Part shown: positions 26,548 to 35,842 of the stretch, piece after piece
How the letters are laid out: each line of letters starts with the position of its first letter
How positions within the stretch are numbered: position 1 is the stretch's first letter
Source: Okeania sp. SIO3I5
Lineage (GTDB): Bacteria; Cyanobacteriota; Cyanobacteriia; Cyanobacteriales; Microcoleaceae
Assembly (NCBI RefSeq): GCF_010672085.1
Contig: NZ_JAAHHT010000029.1
Span: 42,722-86,716, forward strand
Reading direction: 5' to 3'
DNA: 43,995 bases
Made by a program: the position numbers and the translations under genes
The notes under the pieces: generated by a model
What the model saw: only the letters and a program-made list of their open reading frames with translations
Told to the model about the DNA's origin: nothing
Database searches by the model: none

Positions 26548-29500
26548 ATGCCGCGACGCCAAGATATACGTAAAATCCTACTGGTTGGCTCTGGTCCCAT
26601 TGTAATTGGCCAAGCCTGTGAATTTGATTATAGTGGAACACAAGCTTGTAAAGCTCTTAGGGAAGAGGGTTTTGAGGTGGTGTTGGTAAATTCCAATCCG
26701 GCCACAATTATGACAGATCCAGAAATTGCCGAACGTACCTACATTGAACCTTTAACCCTGGAACTTGTAGAAAAAGTTATTGCTAAAGAAAGACCAGATG
26801 CCCTATTACCAACAATGGGCGGTCAGACTGCTTTAAATATAGCAGTTTCTTTGGCAAAAAATGGCACTTTAGCGAAATATGGTGTGGAATTAATTGGGGC
26901 CAAATTACCAGCGATTGAAATGGCCGAAGACCGTCAATTGTTTAAGGAAGCAATGGGCCGAATAGGTATCCAGGTTTGTCCATCGGGTATTGCTAATAAT
27001 TGGGAAGAGGCCAAGGCGATCGCTCAAAAAATAGGAACATATCCTCTAATTATTCGTCCTGCTTTTACTTTGGGAGGAACTGGTGGCGGTATTGCTTATA
27101 ACCAAGAAGAATATGAGGTTATGGCACAAGCGGGGATAGATGCTAGTCCGGTGTCTCAAATTTTGGTGGAAAAATCTCTGATTGGTTGGAAAGAGTATGA
27201 GCTAGAGGTAATGAGAGATTTGGCGGATAATGTGGTGATTATTTGCTCGATTGAAAATATTGACCCGATGGGGGTACATACGGGAGACTCGATTACTGTT
27301 GCTCCGGCGCAAACGTTGACGGATAAGGAATATCAACGACTGCGGGATGCTTCGATTAAAATTATTCGGGAAATAGGTGTGGAAACTGGGGGGTCGAATA
27401 TTCAGTTTGCTGTTAATCCGGTGAATGGGGATGTGATTGTGATTGAGATGAACCCACGGGTGAGTCGCTCTTCTGCTTTGGCGTCAAAAGCGACTGGTTT
27501 CCCCATTGCGAAAATGGCGGCAAAGTTGGCGGTTGGTTATACTCTGGATGAAATTCCGAATGATATTACGAAAAAGACGCCTGCGAGTTTTGAACCTACT
27601 ATTGATTATGTAGTTACGAAAATTCCGAGGTTTGCTTTTGAGAAATTTCCTGGTTCCCAAGCAGTGCTGACTACTCAGATGAAGTCGGTTGGGGAGGCAA
27701 TGGCAATAGGTAGAACTTTTCAGGAGTCGTTTCAGAAAGCTTTGCGTTCTTTGGAAACAGGTAGGGCCGGTTTTGGTGGCGATCGCTGGGAAAAGGTACC
27801 GAGTTTGGAACAGGTACGAGCGGGGTTACGGACGCCTAACCCAGAGAGAATGTTTACAGTCCGTCATGCTCTGTTACTGGGAATGACTGTAGAAGAAATT
27901 TATGAGTTGACTGGAATAGATATTTGGTTTTTGGATAAGATGTGGGAGTTGGTAGAGACAGAAAAGTCGATCAAGCGCATTCCCCTCAATGAATTAACAA
28001 AAGAGCAGATGTGGGATATTAAACGGCAAGGTTTTAGCGATCGCCAAATTGCTTATTGTACTAAGACGACTGAGGATGAAGTCAGAAGTTATCGGTTGAG
28101 TTTGGGAGTTAAACCTGTTTATAAAACGGTGGATACTTGTGCAGCAGAATTTGAAGCGCTTACTCCTTACTATTATTCTACTTATGAGGAAGAGTCAGAA
28201 GTTTTGCCATCGGAAAAGCGGAAAGTAATGATTCTGGGAGGGGGACCTAATCGCATCGGACAGGGAATAGAATTTGATTATTGTTGTTGTCATGCTAGTT
28301 ATGCTTTGGGAGCGGATGGTTTTGAAACAATAATGGTGAATTCTAACCCGGAAACTGTATCGACTGATTATGATACGAGCGATCGCCTCTATTTTGAACC
28401 GTTGACGAAAGAGGATGTATTGAATATTATTGAGGCGGAAAACCCGGTAGGAATTATTGTTCAGTTTGGCGGACAAACACCTCTGAAATTAGCTGTTCCC
28501 CTGCAAAAATATTTGGAGCAAGCAGAAACTGAAACTAAAATTTGGGGTACTTCTCCAGACTCTATTGATGCTGCTGAAGACCGGGAACGGTTTGAGAAGA
28601 TTTTACGAGATTTAGATATTCGTCAAGCAGCAAATGGTCTCGCTCGCAGTTATGAGGATGCTTTGGCAGTTGCACAAAAAATTGGTTATCCGGTGGTGGT
28701 AAGACCTTCCTATGTTTTGGGAGGTAGGGCAATGGAAATTGTTTATTCTGACCAAGAGTTGGAACGTTATATGACCTTTGCGGTACAGGTGGAACCGGAA
28801 CATCCTATTTTAATTGACAAATTTTTGGTAAATGCTATTGAGGTAGATGTAGATGCTATTGCTGATGCTACGGGTAAGGTTGTGATCGGTGGCATCATGG
28901 AACATATTGAGGAGGCGGGTATTCACTCTGGAGACTCTGCTTGTTCTATTCCTTATCAAACTTTAGCTCCTGCTGCGGTGGAAACAATTCGCCAATGGAC
29001 TGTTGCTCTAGCAAAAGCATTGAATGTGATCGGGTTAATGAATATTCAGTTTGCGGTGCAAGGGGAAACGGTATATATTTTGGAGGCAAACCCGCGCGCA
29101 TCGCGAACGGTACCTTTTGTATCTAAGGCAATAGGAATACCTTTGGCAAAAATGGCATCGCGGGTAATGTCTGGGAAAAAATTAGAGGAATTAGGTTTTC
29201 TGGAGGAGCAAATTCCCAATCATGTTTCGGTGAAGGAGGCAGTGTTACCATTTGCTAAATTCCCTGGTACAGATACAATATTAGGACCTGAAATGCGTTC
29301 CACTGGGGAGGCGATGGGTATTGATGTTGACTTTGGAAAAGCTGTTGCTAAAGCGCAGTTATCCGCAGGGCAAAAGTTACCTTTAGAGGGAACAGTATTT
29401 GTGTCAATGAGCGATCGCTATAAGGAAGCGGTTGTACCTGTGGTTAAAGATTTAATTGATTTGGGTTTGAATGTGGTGGCGACTGAAGGAACTCGGAAGG

Positions 29501-29778
29501 TATTGCGAACTCAGGGTTTGGATGTAGGTTTGACCTTGAAGTTGCATGAAGGGCGACCTAATGTTTTGGATGGGATTAAAAATGGAATCATTCAGTTAAT
29601 TATTATGAGTCCTTCAGGGGAGGAAGCGCGCGCAGATGGTATTAAAATTCGGCGGAGTTCGTTGGATTATAAAATACCGTTGATTACGACTATTGCGGGG
29701 GCGAAAGCAACGGCGGCAGCGATCCGATCGTTGAAGTCGGGAGAGTTGGAGGTGAAGGCGATACAGAATTATTATTAA
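26548..29778 (+). CDS. carB: Carbamoyl-phosphate synthase large subunit
   Basis: A 1076-residue enzyme making carbamoyl phosphate for arginine and pyrimidine synthesis, using ammonia passed from the small subunit. Two tandem ATP-grasp halves: the first from [20 protein letters not shown], with [29 protein letters not shown] and [20 protein letters not shown]; the second from [20 protein letters not shown], with [36 protein letters not shown] and [20 protein letters not shown]. The C-terminal MGS-like allosteric domain (about 935-1076) ends [12 protein letters not shown]. Full length, no frameshift. The small subunit gene is not in the window. Confidence 0.98.
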   Translation: MPRRQDIRKILLVGSGPIVIGQACEFDYSGTQACKALREEGFEVVLVNSNPATIMTDPEIAERTYIEPLTLELVEKVIAKERPDALLPTMGGQTALNIAVSLAKNGTLAKYGVELIGAKLPAIEMAEDRQLFKEAMGRIGIQVCPSGIANNWEEAKAIAQKIGTYPLIIRPAFTLGGTGGGIAYNQEEYEVMAQAGIDASPVSQILVEKSLIGWKEYELEVMRDLADNVVIICSIENIDPMGVHTGDSITVAPAQTLTDKEYQRLRDASIKIIREIGVETGGSNIQFAVNPVNGDVIVIEMNPRVSRSSALASKATGFPIAKMAAKLAVGYTLDEIPNDITKKTPASFEPTIDYVVTKIPRFAFEKFPGSQAVLTTQMKSVGEAMAIGRTFQESFQKALRSLETGRAGFGGDRWEKVPSLEQVRAGLRTPNPERMFTVRHALLLGMTVEEIYELTGIDIWFLDKMWELVETEKSIKRIPLNELTKEQMWDIKRQGFSDRQIAYCTKTTEDEVRSYRLSLGVKPVYKTVDTCAAEFEALTPYYYSTYEEESEVLPSEKRKVMILGGGPNRIGQGIEFDYCCCHASYALGADGFETIMVNSNPETVSTDYDTSDRLYFEPLTKEDVLNIIEAENPVGIIVQFGGQTPLKLAVPLQKYLEQAETETKIWGTSPDSIDAAEDRERFEKILRDLDIRQAANGLARSYEDALAVAQKIGYPVVVRPSYVLGGRAMEIVYSDQELERYMTFAVQVEPEHPILIDKFLVNAIEVDVDAIADATGKVVIGGIMEHIEEAGIHSGDSACSIPYQTLAPAAVETIRQWTVALAKALNVIGLMNIQFAVQGETVYILEANPRASRTVPFVSKAIGIPLAKMASRVMSGKKLEELGFLEEQIPNHVSVKEAVLPFAKFPGTDTILGPEMRSTGEAMGIDVDFGKAVAKAQLSAGQKLPLEGTVFVSMSDRYKEAVVPVVKDLIDLGLNVVATEGTRKVLRTQGLDVGLTLKLHEGRPNVLDGIKNGIIQLIIMSPSGEEARADGIKIRRSSLDYKIPLITTIAGAKATAAAIRSLKSGELEVKAIQNYY

Positions 29779-30277
29779 GAGGAGCTAGACACGGATTATG
29801 GCACGGATAAACGGATTTTGTTAATCAGTAATCTGTCGTCACGCACGGTTTTAGTAGAACCTAACCCCCCAACCGCCTTGCTATCCCCCCCAACCCCCCT
29901 TTGAAAGGGGGGAGAAGGGAAGGGGGGGGCAGGAATATTCTTCCCTCTCCTTGTAGGAGAGGGGTTAGGGGAGAGGTTTGAATTTGACAGCGTTGCCTAA
30001 AAAAATAGTCAACCTCGTAGGGACTAACCATGGTTAGTCCCTACTGTAGTCTACGGAAATGCAAACCGCTGTAAAAAATATATAGCAGTGCGCTCTGACA
30101 TATTTATACTAAATCCGGTTATACAGTGTATGTTTATGGTTCTATAATTACTTTAATCTCCCCATCCCCTCATCTATCCCAACTATACAATAACTATTCA
30201 ACCAGATTTGAGATTATTTTATTAAATTGCTATAATTAATAAAGAACATTTTATTGTTTGTCCAAAAGGTAAAAATT
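29779..30277. other. Intergenic DNA with GC hairpins
   Basis: This spacer contains two strong hairpins. One is a perfect 19-base palindrome of six C, TTTGAAA and six G at 29894-29912. The other is ccctctccttgtaggagagg at 29943-29962. Neither is followed by a T run, so they look like dispersed repeats rather than terminators. The sequence also carries a 28-bp palindrome at 30017-30044. No gene was found. Confidence 0.6.
30017..30044. repeat. 28-bp perfect palindrome GTAGGGAC...GTCCCTAC
   Basis: It reads gtagggactaacc, then atggttagtccctac, every base pairing with its mirror. It shares outer arms (gtagggac/gtccctac) and central CCATGG with the palindrome at 42181-42208, while the positions between differ in a compensated way. 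Confidence 0.9.
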
Positions 30278-31276
30278 ATGAATTTCCTGTTAATTATCTT
30301 GAGATGTGTTTTGCCAATAATTTTTGTAGTCCAAACTTGGTTAATAAATCCTTTGCCTAGTTTTGCCCTAACTGTACAAGAAGTACCAAACTCACGACAT
30401 TACTATCATGGTTGGGTGACAGATATGGCTGAAATTCTCAGTCAAAGTACAGAAAATCAACTTAACCAAATTATTAATTTAGAAGCAACAAATGGCTCAG
30501 AAATTGTTGTTGTGACTGTACCAGAAACTCAACCCGCAGCAACTCCCAAAGAATTTACTACTAAGTTGTTTAATTATTGGGGAGTTGGTCAAAAAGGTCG
30601 AAATAAAGATCGAAATAATGGTGTCTTGTTTTTAGTTTCTGTAGGCAATAAACGTGTGGAAATTAAAACAGGTAGAGGAATACAGCGAACTTTACCAAAT
30701 AGTAAGGTTCGTAATATTATCAACACTAAAATTATTCCTGAACTTAGGTCAGGAAACTTTGAAAGTGGTATAGTTGCAGGTACAAAAGAATTAGTAAAAT
30801 CCCTGAAAACAGGGAAATATCAGTCAGCTACAACTTCTAAAACTTCTAACGCAGGTCTCGTTAGTTGTATCTTTATAGTTATAGGTATCTCCATAGTTAT
30901 ATTACTGATATGGATATTCTGGAGTATGGCCCAGGAGGAACCGGAAATCACCTATACCTATGTTAGTCGCAGTAACAACTATAGAACTACTGGCAGTAGA
31001 TCGACTAACATAAGCATTACCATTGACAGTGGTGATAGTAGCAGTAGCTATGGAAGCGATAGTGGTAGTTTTGGTGGAGGTGGTGGAGGCAGTTTTGGAG
31101 GTGGTGGAGGTGGCAGTTTTGGAGGTGGTGGTGGAGGCAGTTTTGGAGGTGGTGGAGGTGGCAGTTTTGGTGATGGTGGTGGAGGCAGTTTTGGAGGTGG
31201 TGGAGGTGGCAGTTTTGGAGGTGGTGATGGTGGTGGAGGTGGTGATGGTGGTGGAGGTGGTGATGGTGGTGGTTGA
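30278..31276 (+). CDS. TPM-domain (Psb32/YgcG-like) membrane protein with Gly-rich tail
   Basis: Start taken at ATG 30278 (332 residues), because the in-frame TTG at 30254 would put eight polar residues before an otherwise normal signal peptide (MNFLLIILRCVLPIIFVVQT, cleavage likely after PSFA). Then a TPM domain (about 40-176: HGWVTDMAEILSQ, GSEIVVVTVPETQP, RNNGVLFLVSVGNKRVEIKT, GRGIQRTLPN, IIPELRSGNFESGI), one membrane helix (about 193-216), and a tail of at least seven SFGGGGGG-like units. TPM proteins such as Psb32 are linked to photosystem II repair in cyanobacteria and plants, and the Gly-rich C-terminus resembles the YgcG group. A thylakoid or plasma membrane location facing lumen or periplasm is inferred. 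Confidence 0.85.
   Translation: MNFLLIILRCVLPIIFVVQTWLINPLPSFALTVQEVPNSRHYYHGWVTDMAEILSQSTENQLNQIINLEATNGSEIVVVTVPETQPAATPKEFTTKLFNYWGVGQKGRNKDRNNGVLFLVSVGNKRVEIKTGRGIQRTLPNSKVRNIINTKIIPELRSGNFESGIVAGTKELVKSLKTGKYQSATTSKTSNAGLVSCIFIVIGISIVILLIWIFWSMAQEEPEITYTYVSRSNNYRTTGSRSTNISITIDSGDSSSSYGSDSGSFGGGGGGSFGGGGGGSFGGGGGGSFGGGGGGSFGDGGGGSFGGGGGGSFGGGDGGGGGDGGGGGDGGG
31064..31273 (+). repeat. ggtggaggtggcagttttgg minisatellite in coding sequence
   Basis: 24-bp units encoding Gly6-Ser-Phe are repeated about seven times, then degrade to ggtgatggtggtgga units. This produces long spurious frames on both strands (Pro-rich, His-rich, Thr-rich), which are not genes. Confidence 0.9.
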
Positions 31277-31305
31277 AAATTTGCCCACCCCACAATTAGT
31301 ATTTG

Positions 31306-31336
31306 TAGTGGACTGTTTCAGCTAAAATAGTCCACT
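31306..31336. terminator. Inverted repeat after TPM-domain gene
   Basis: tagtggactgttt pairs with aaatagtccacta around a 5-base loop, 30 bp after the stop codon. It has no clear T run, so it may be a weak terminator or a repeat. Confidence 0.4.
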
Positions 31337-31443
31337 AGAATTGTTATTGAGGATGATAATGAAGCAATCTAAGCGCAAACTTGTTATTGTATCATTGATA
31401 AAACAGTCTACTACTAGACTTAGATTAAATTAGAACTAATAAA

Positions 31444-31618
31444 GTAAGCATTAAGTACTCAGCTATCAGCTATTCCTTTGAGTTTTTGATAAAAGCTTTA
31501 TTATTCAGAATTAAATCTGACTACAAAAACCAGTTTTCAAGTCTATACTCATTTAAACCTCTTCCTTAAGGTTGAGGTTTTCTTGCTGAAAGCTGATAAC
31601 TAATAGCTGAATGCTTAC
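31444..31618 (+). repeat. Family A inverted-repeat element, copy 6
   Basis: It begins gtaagcattaagtactcagc and ends aactaatagctgaatgctta followed by c, 175 bp long. It ends 19 bp before the DUF433 start codon, so it could carry that gene's promoter. Confidence 0.8.
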
Positions 31619-31637
31619 CTAATAAAGAGGTAATATT

Positions 31638-31976
31638 ATGACTATAGAACATATTTCAATTACACCAGGAATGTGTGGGGGTAAACCACATATTAAAGGA
31701 CATAGAATTCGAGTACAAGATATTGTTATCTGGCACGAACAGATGAAAATGTCTCCAGACGAAATTATTTATCATTATCCTAGTCTAACTTTGGCAGATG
31801 TATATGCAGCGCTAGCTTATTACTACGATAATTTGGATGAAATTCGTCAACAAATTCGAGATAGTGAAGCTTATATTCAAGAAGTAGCTGCGAAGACTCC
31901 CTCTATTTTAGAAGGAAAACTGAAGTTAATTGGTGTTACTACAACTGCAAATTTCAAACAAAATTTATCAGAATAA
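31638..31976 (+). CDS. DUF433 family protein (antitoxin-like)
   Basis: A 112-residue protein, MTIEHISITPGMCGGKPHIK, then GHRIRVQDIVIWHEQMKMSP, DEIIYHYPSLTLADVYAALA and a polar tail. The KPHIKGHRIRVQDI segment followed by DEI...YPSLTLADVYAALAYY is the DUF433 pattern: a winged-helix-like DNA-binding domain usually paired with a PIN-like (DUF5615) toxin. The normal toxin partner is absent here. Instead an ATPase gene starts 14 bp downstream, followed by a TOPRIM-like gene. agaggt 6 bases before ATG is the likely binding site. The protein may regulate the two genes behind it or be an orphan; the tail of about 30 residues (EVAAKTPSILEG) is longer than usual. Confidence 0.85.
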   Translation: MTIEHISITPGMCGGKPHIKGHRIRVQDIVIWHEQMKMSPDEIIYHYPSLTLADVYAALAYYYDNLDEIRQQIRDSEAYIQEVAAKTPSILEGKLKLIGVTTTANFKQNLSE

Positions 31977-31990
31977 ACTTACCTAATATT

Positions 31991-33082
31991 ATGTTCAAAA
32001 GTCTAACAATTAAAAATTTCCGATGCTTTGAAGAAATTACCATTGATAATATCGACAGAGTTAATTTAATTGGAGGTATTAATAATGTTGGTAAAACGAC
32101 TCTCCTAGAGGCAATTTATTTGTTAAACAGTTTGAATTCTCTAGAAATTCCGTTTCGATTAAATTCTAATAGAGGAGCAATTCAAGGAGAAACTTTTGAC
32201 GTTGAAGAAATTTGTGAATGGTTATTTCATCAAAAAAAAGTTCATAAAGCCATTGAAATTAAAAACATAGATAAAAATGGTGAAGGTAGAGAATTAAAAC
32301 TAACCTTAGATAAAGCGTCAAGACCTAGATTATTTCCTTTAAGTCCAAAAGCAAATAGCAGAAAAACTATCAAAGACTTGAAACTAGAGCTTAAAAAATC
32401 AGGTCAAAAATTATTGGAATTAACAGCATTTTTAAACATAGATAAACAAGAAGAAGTTAACATAGAGTTTCAGCAGCATGAAAAACAGGAAATTCAGACA
32501 ATCGAACTTTTTCCTCCTAGTGCTTTTCTCAGTAGTCGTTTAAGAGTTTCTTTAACAGATGATGCAGAAATATTTAGCAAATTTGAAGCAAAAAATCAAC
32601 AAGATGAAATTTTAGAAATCTTAAAAATAATAGAGCCAAGATTAAAACGTTTAGCAGTTTTAGTCACTGGAGGAATACCTATAATTCATGGAGATATTGG
32701 TGGAGATTATTTAATTCCTATTTCATTAATGGGAGAAGGAATGGGAAGGTTATTATCTATTATTTTATCAATTATGAATTTCCAAGGAGGAACAGTATTA
32801 ATTGATGAAATTGAAAATGGGATACATTATTCAGTTATGGAAAAAGTTTGGCAATCTATAGATGTAGCAACTAGAAAATTTAACACTCAACTTTTTGCTA
32901 CTACTCATAGTTATGAATGTATTGGTGCTGCTCATCAAGCATTTTATAACTCCGAGTCTGAATCATATAATTTTCGTTATTTGAGACTAGAGAGAGAAAA
33001 GGAAACTAATTCTATCAAGAGTTTAGTTTATGACAAAGATAATATTGAAACTTCTTTAGGACTTAATTGGGAGATGCGCTAA
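31991..33082 (+). CDS. AAA/ABC-type ATPase (OLD-like, RecF-type)
   Basis: A 363-residue protein with N-terminal MFKSLTIKNFRCFEEITID, Walker A GGINNVGKTTLLEAI (28-42), an insertion region of about 150 residues, an ABC-like signature SLMGEGMGRLLSII, Walker B GGTVLIDEIENGIHYS, and an H-loop ATTHSYE. This is the layout of the AAA_15/AAA_21 family, related to OLD nucleases and SMC/RecF proteins. It lies 14 bp after the DUF433 gene. Its stop codon touches the ATG of the TOPRIM-like gene (taa then atg), so the two are almost surely translated together. A combined ATPase plus TOPRIM nuclease, as in OLD/Gabija-type systems, is inferred. Confidence 0.88.
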   Translation: MFKSLTIKNFRCFEEITIDNIDRVNLIGGINNVGKTTLLEAIYLLNSLNSLEIPFRLNSNRGAIQGETFDVEEICEWLFHQKKVHKAIEIKNIDKNGEGRELKLTLDKASRPRLFPLSPKANSRKTIKDLKLELKKSGQKLLELTAFLNIDKQEEVNIEFQQHEKQEIQTIELFPPSAFLSSRLRVSLTDDAEIFSKFEAKNQQDEILEILKIIEPRLKRLAVLVTGGIPIIHGDIGGDYLIPISLMGEGMGRLLSIILSIMNFQGGTVLIDEIENGIHYSVMEKVWQSIDVATRKFNTQLFATTHSYECIGAAHQAFYNSESESYNFRYLRLEREKETNSIKSLVYDKDNIETSLGLNWEMR

Positions 33083-33682
33083 ATGATTCAGAATCAAAGA
33101 GTTGAAAAGCCTAAAAGTATTGAAAAACCAAAGCTGATTATTGGTGAAGGAAGAGATGAAGAATCTTTCTTTTCTGCACTAATTAAACATTTAGAAATTG
33201 ATGATATTCAAGTAGATTCTTATGGAGGAAAGCACAAGCTTAAGAATTATTTTAAAGCCTTGCCTTTCAAACCAGGTTTTTCTAATTTGCGTTCTTTATT
33301 GATTACTAGAGATGCTGATGAATCATTCGATACTGCTTCTCAAAGTATTAATGGTTCTATCAGACAAAATAAATTAAATGAGATAGAAAATTTAACAATC
33401 AAAACATTTATCTTTCCAGACAATAAGTCTTCAGGAATGTTGGAAGACCTTTGTTTAAGTGCGATTAATGATTCTGATATGGGTTGTATTGAAGAATTTT
33501 TTCAGTGCATTAAGGAAAATACAAATAGAGAATCTAATGAATTTTCTAAAGCTAAAATCCACGCCTGGTTATCTACTCAAACCATACCTGATAAACGTCT
33601 AGGTGAAGCTGCTAAAGCAGGATACTTTAACTGGAATAACGAAACTTTTAATGAGTTGATAAATTTTATAAAAAGCCTTTAA
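33083..33682 (+). CDS. TOPRIM-like protein (DUF3226-type), ATPase partner
   Basis: A 199-residue protein with KLIIGEGRDEESFFSALIKH (Glu22, Asp25 in a TOPRIM-like first motif), LLITRDADESFDTA (Asp77 and Asp79 of the DxD motif) and FIFPDNKSSGMLEDLCLSAI, a combination typical of the DUF3226 family. TOPRIM domains bind metal and cut or join nucleic acid. The gene follows the ATPase with no spacing (stop 33080-33082, start 33083). Together they look like a split version of the OLD family, in which ATPase and TOPRIM are normally fused. Target and trigger are unknown. Confidence 0.82.
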   Translation: MIQNQRVEKPKSIEKPKLIIGEGRDEESFFSALIKHLEIDDIQVDSYGGKHKLKNYFKALPFKPGFSNLRSLLITRDADESFDTASQSINGSIRQNKLNEIENLTIKTFIFPDNKSSGMLEDLCLSAINDSDMGCIEEFFQCIKENTNRESNEFSKAKIHAWLSTQTIPDKRLGEAAKAGYFNWNNETFNELINFIKSL

Positions 33683-33822
33683 ATTTACTGTCCTAATGTT
33701 CATATAATTACTCGATAAAATAGAATAATTAATCATCCTTGATTTTCTACATCTAAGTCTAAAGTCAAGGTGCAGCAATATTAAATAATTTGTGAAAAAA
33801 AACTGGAGGAGTTTGGTATCCA

Positions 33823-33846
33823 AACCAAACCAAACCAAACCAAAAA
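33823..33846. repeat. aaacc microsatellite
   Basis: ccaaaccaaaccaaaccaaa, about five units of the 5-base motif aaacc. Non-coding. Confidence 0.8.
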
Positions 33847-33895
33847 TATCAAGATTGAGAAATCGTTTGAATTTACTTTGGGAAATTGTTTGAAT

Positions 33896-34018
33896 TTACC
33901 GAAAAATTCTGGTTTAAATCCTCCCCTTGGATAGGGGATAATAAATAAAAATTTTCATGATTAGTCAATCCTATCCGTTTTCAAGGAGAGGTAATTATTC
34001 ATTATTAATTATTAATTG
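33896..34018 (+). repeat. Family B hairpin element (plus orientation)
   Basis: It begins ttaccgaaaaattctggttt, with aaatcctccccttggatagg and ggataataaataaaaatttt. It ends ccgttttcaaggagaggtaa, followed by ttattcattattaattatta. Confidence 0.75.
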
Positions 34019-34022
34019 TTGA

Positions 34023-34112
34023 AGATCCCCCTAAATCCCCCTTAAAAAGGGGGACTTTTTGTTGCCTCCCCCCTAGCGGTTCCCCCCTTATCAAGGGGGG
34101 TTAGGGGGGATC
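34023..34112. repeat. C-rich/G-rich inverted-repeat element
   Basis: The outer ends agatccccctaaatccccct and aggggggttagggggg then atct are inverted to each other. Inside lies a second hairpin (tcccccttaaaaaggggga). Related pieces occur at 29880-29960 and 42325-42352. It is a common non-coding repeat in cyanobacteria and may also act as a transcription stop for the flanking convergent genes. Confidence 0.75.
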
Positions 34113-34165
34113 TAAAACTGTATCTCACCAATTTGAGCAACACTATATTTATTTTTACTTAAAAA

Positions 34166-34705
34166 TCAGGTAAAATTCCACTCCTTTTCTATCAACTCTT
34201 GAGCATAACCATTATGTTCCCATGCACCTGTCACAACTTCAGCAACACCGACTATAACAGCACCAACTACTGGAATTTTTTGCAATTTTTTAAACTCTGT
34301 AATTTGGTAGCAACGACATTCTCCTGTTGTTACTAAACGTGCCCAATGTTCGCAATTAAACCGGAATAGTTCGTACTGCCAATTTTCGTTAAACTGAGCG
34401 AGAGAAAAGTGCATTGCTTTTTGAATTTTCTCTTTTTCTAAATGTGTTACCCACTGTGCAGGTTGAAAACGTTCCCAGTCAATATACCAAATTGCTAGTC
34501 TTCCCCTATCCTTTTGGCGATCGCTATGTACAGGTTCCCATGCTAAAGATTCTGAATTATTTAGTTGCACTGAGTAATGTAAAATGTTTGGGTTTTGCAG
34601 ATCGTGATGATACAACAAACGTCCATATTCAGGATGAGAGAAATTATTATCAATCAGAGAAGAAAGCTGTGACATATAGCTATAGTAAATAAATTCAAGT
34701 TTCAT
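34166..34705 (-). CDS. LRAT-like protein with one membrane segment
   Basis: A 179-residue protein. Residues 113-129, LFRFNCEHWARLVTTGE, match the NCEHW(F)-A motif of LRAT-type NlpC/P60 proteins, with Cys118 as the probable nucleophile. Nearby His residues (His33, His34, His43, His60) could supply the second catalytic residue. Residues 144-160 (IPVVGAVIVGVAEVVTG) form a likely membrane or hydrophobic helix, as in other LRAT-like proteins. Acyltransferase or thiol-hydrolase activity is inferred only from this motif. An internal ATG at residue 11 is an alternative start; neither start has a strong binding site. Confidence 0.65.
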   Translation of the reverse strand: MKLEFIYYSYMSQLSSLIDNNFSHPEYGRLLYHHDLQNPNILHYSVQLNNSESLAWEPVHSDRQKDRGRLAIWYIDWERFQPAQWVTHLEKEKIQKAMHFSLAQFNENWQYELFRFNCEHWARLVTTGECRCYQITEFKKLQKIPVVGAVIVGVAEVVTGAWEHNGYAQELIEKEWNFT

Positions 34706-34859
34706 TCACTATAGCAGATTCGGTGATTAATGTGGTACAATTTATCGGGTAAATATTTTGGGATTGTTCCCTATCTTAATCCCCATCTTTGCTATTACCT
34801 AAAACCATGAGAGATTTTGGGTTAAACTATTAGTCAGAATCAATCAATAATTTTAATTA

Positions 34860-35756
34860 ATGCCAATGTTTCCTGATTTTTTGCCAAAATTAACTGAAAA
34901 TTTGACCGAATCTACATCTATTTCTTTTGCTGAAAATATTCAGTATAAATCAATTTCTACTCCTCTTATTTCTCAGTCAATTAATACAACTTTTTTATCC
35001 AAAGGTAAGGGTGGTACTCCAATTTTATTACTGCATGGTTTTGATAGTTCTATTTTTGAATATCGTCGCCTTTTGCCATTACTTGCCACTCAAAATAAAA
35101 CTTGGGCAGTAGATTTATTGGGGTTTGGTTTTACAGATAGATTACCTAATTTAAAAATTAATCCCGGAGCGATCGCTACTCATCTTTATTACTCCTGGAA
35201 AAGTTTGATAGATAAACCTGTTATTTTGGTGGGTGCTTCTATGGGGGGTGCTGCTGCTATTGATTTTACTTTGACTTATCCAGAAGTTGTAAAAAAGTTG
35301 GTATTAATTGATAGTGCAGGAATGCAAAGTAATCCAATTATTAGTAAGTTTATATTTCCTCCACTTGACTATTTTGCTACAGAGTTTTTGCGTCGCCCCC
35401 AGGTGCGAGAAAATATTAGTCGTGCTGCTTATTTTGATAAAAGTTTTGCTAGTTCAGATGCTAATATTTGTGCCAGATTACATCTAGAAATGCCTCGTTG
35501 GAATAAAGCTTTAATTTCTTTTACTAAAAGTGGTGGATATGGTAATTTCAAAGATAAATTGCCTTCTTTAAAACAGCAAACTTTGATTTTGTGGGGAGAA
35601 AATGATAAGATTTTGGGCACTGGTGATGCTGCTAAATTGGAGGGAGCGATCGCTAATTCTCAACTGATTTGGATTCCTAATTGCGGTCATGTTCCTCACT
35701 TGGAAAAAGCAGAAGTTACTGCTAATTATATTCTGGATTTTATTAGAGAAAATTAG
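34860..35756 (+). CDS. Alpha/beta-fold hydrolase
   Basis: A 298-residue protein with the oxyanion motif LLLHGFDSSIFEYR (57-70), nucleophile elbow VGASMGGAAA (Ser127), catalytic acid in LILWGENDKILG (Asp249) and His277 in NCGHVPHLEK. This is a complete Ser-Asp-His triad in the usual order. No signal peptide or membrane helix. Substrate cannot be told from sequence; esterase or haloalkane dehalogenase-like relatives are common in cyanobacteria. The second in-frame ATG (residue 3) is equally likely as start. Convergent with the gene at 35843-37006, 86 bp apart. Confidence 0.9.
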   Translation: MPMFPDFLPKLTENLTESTSISFAENIQYKSISTPLISQSINTTFLSKGKGGTPILLLHGFDSSIFEYRRLLPLLATQNKTWAVDLLGFGFTDRLPNLKINPGAIATHLYYSWKSLIDKPVILVGASMGGAAAIDFTLTYPEVVKKLVLIDSAGMQSNPIISKFIFPPLDYFATEFLRRPQVRENISRAAYFDKSFASSDANICARLHLEMPRWNKALISFTKSGGYGNFKDKLPSLKQQTLILWGENDKILGTGDAAKLEGAIANSQLIWIPNCGHVPHLEKAEVTANYILDFIREN

Positions 35757-35842
35757 TGATATATTTCTCGCATCGGCTCCTATTGAAAATTGAATTCCAT
35801 AGGATCGCCATGCCATTTTCCTGCGTATGTACCTGCCCAAAC

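Noticed and set aside
28195-29126. Frames opposite or within carB
   Set aside because: Shadows of the carbamoyl-phosphate synthase gene.
29894-29963. GC hairpins after carB as intrinsic terminators
   Set aside because: No T run follows the stems, and relatives occur elsewhere in unrelated positions, so they are treated as dispersed repeats.
30902-31325. Pro-, His-, Thr- and Val-rich frames on both strands
   Set aside because: Produced by the ggtggaggt minisatellite of the TPM-domain gene.
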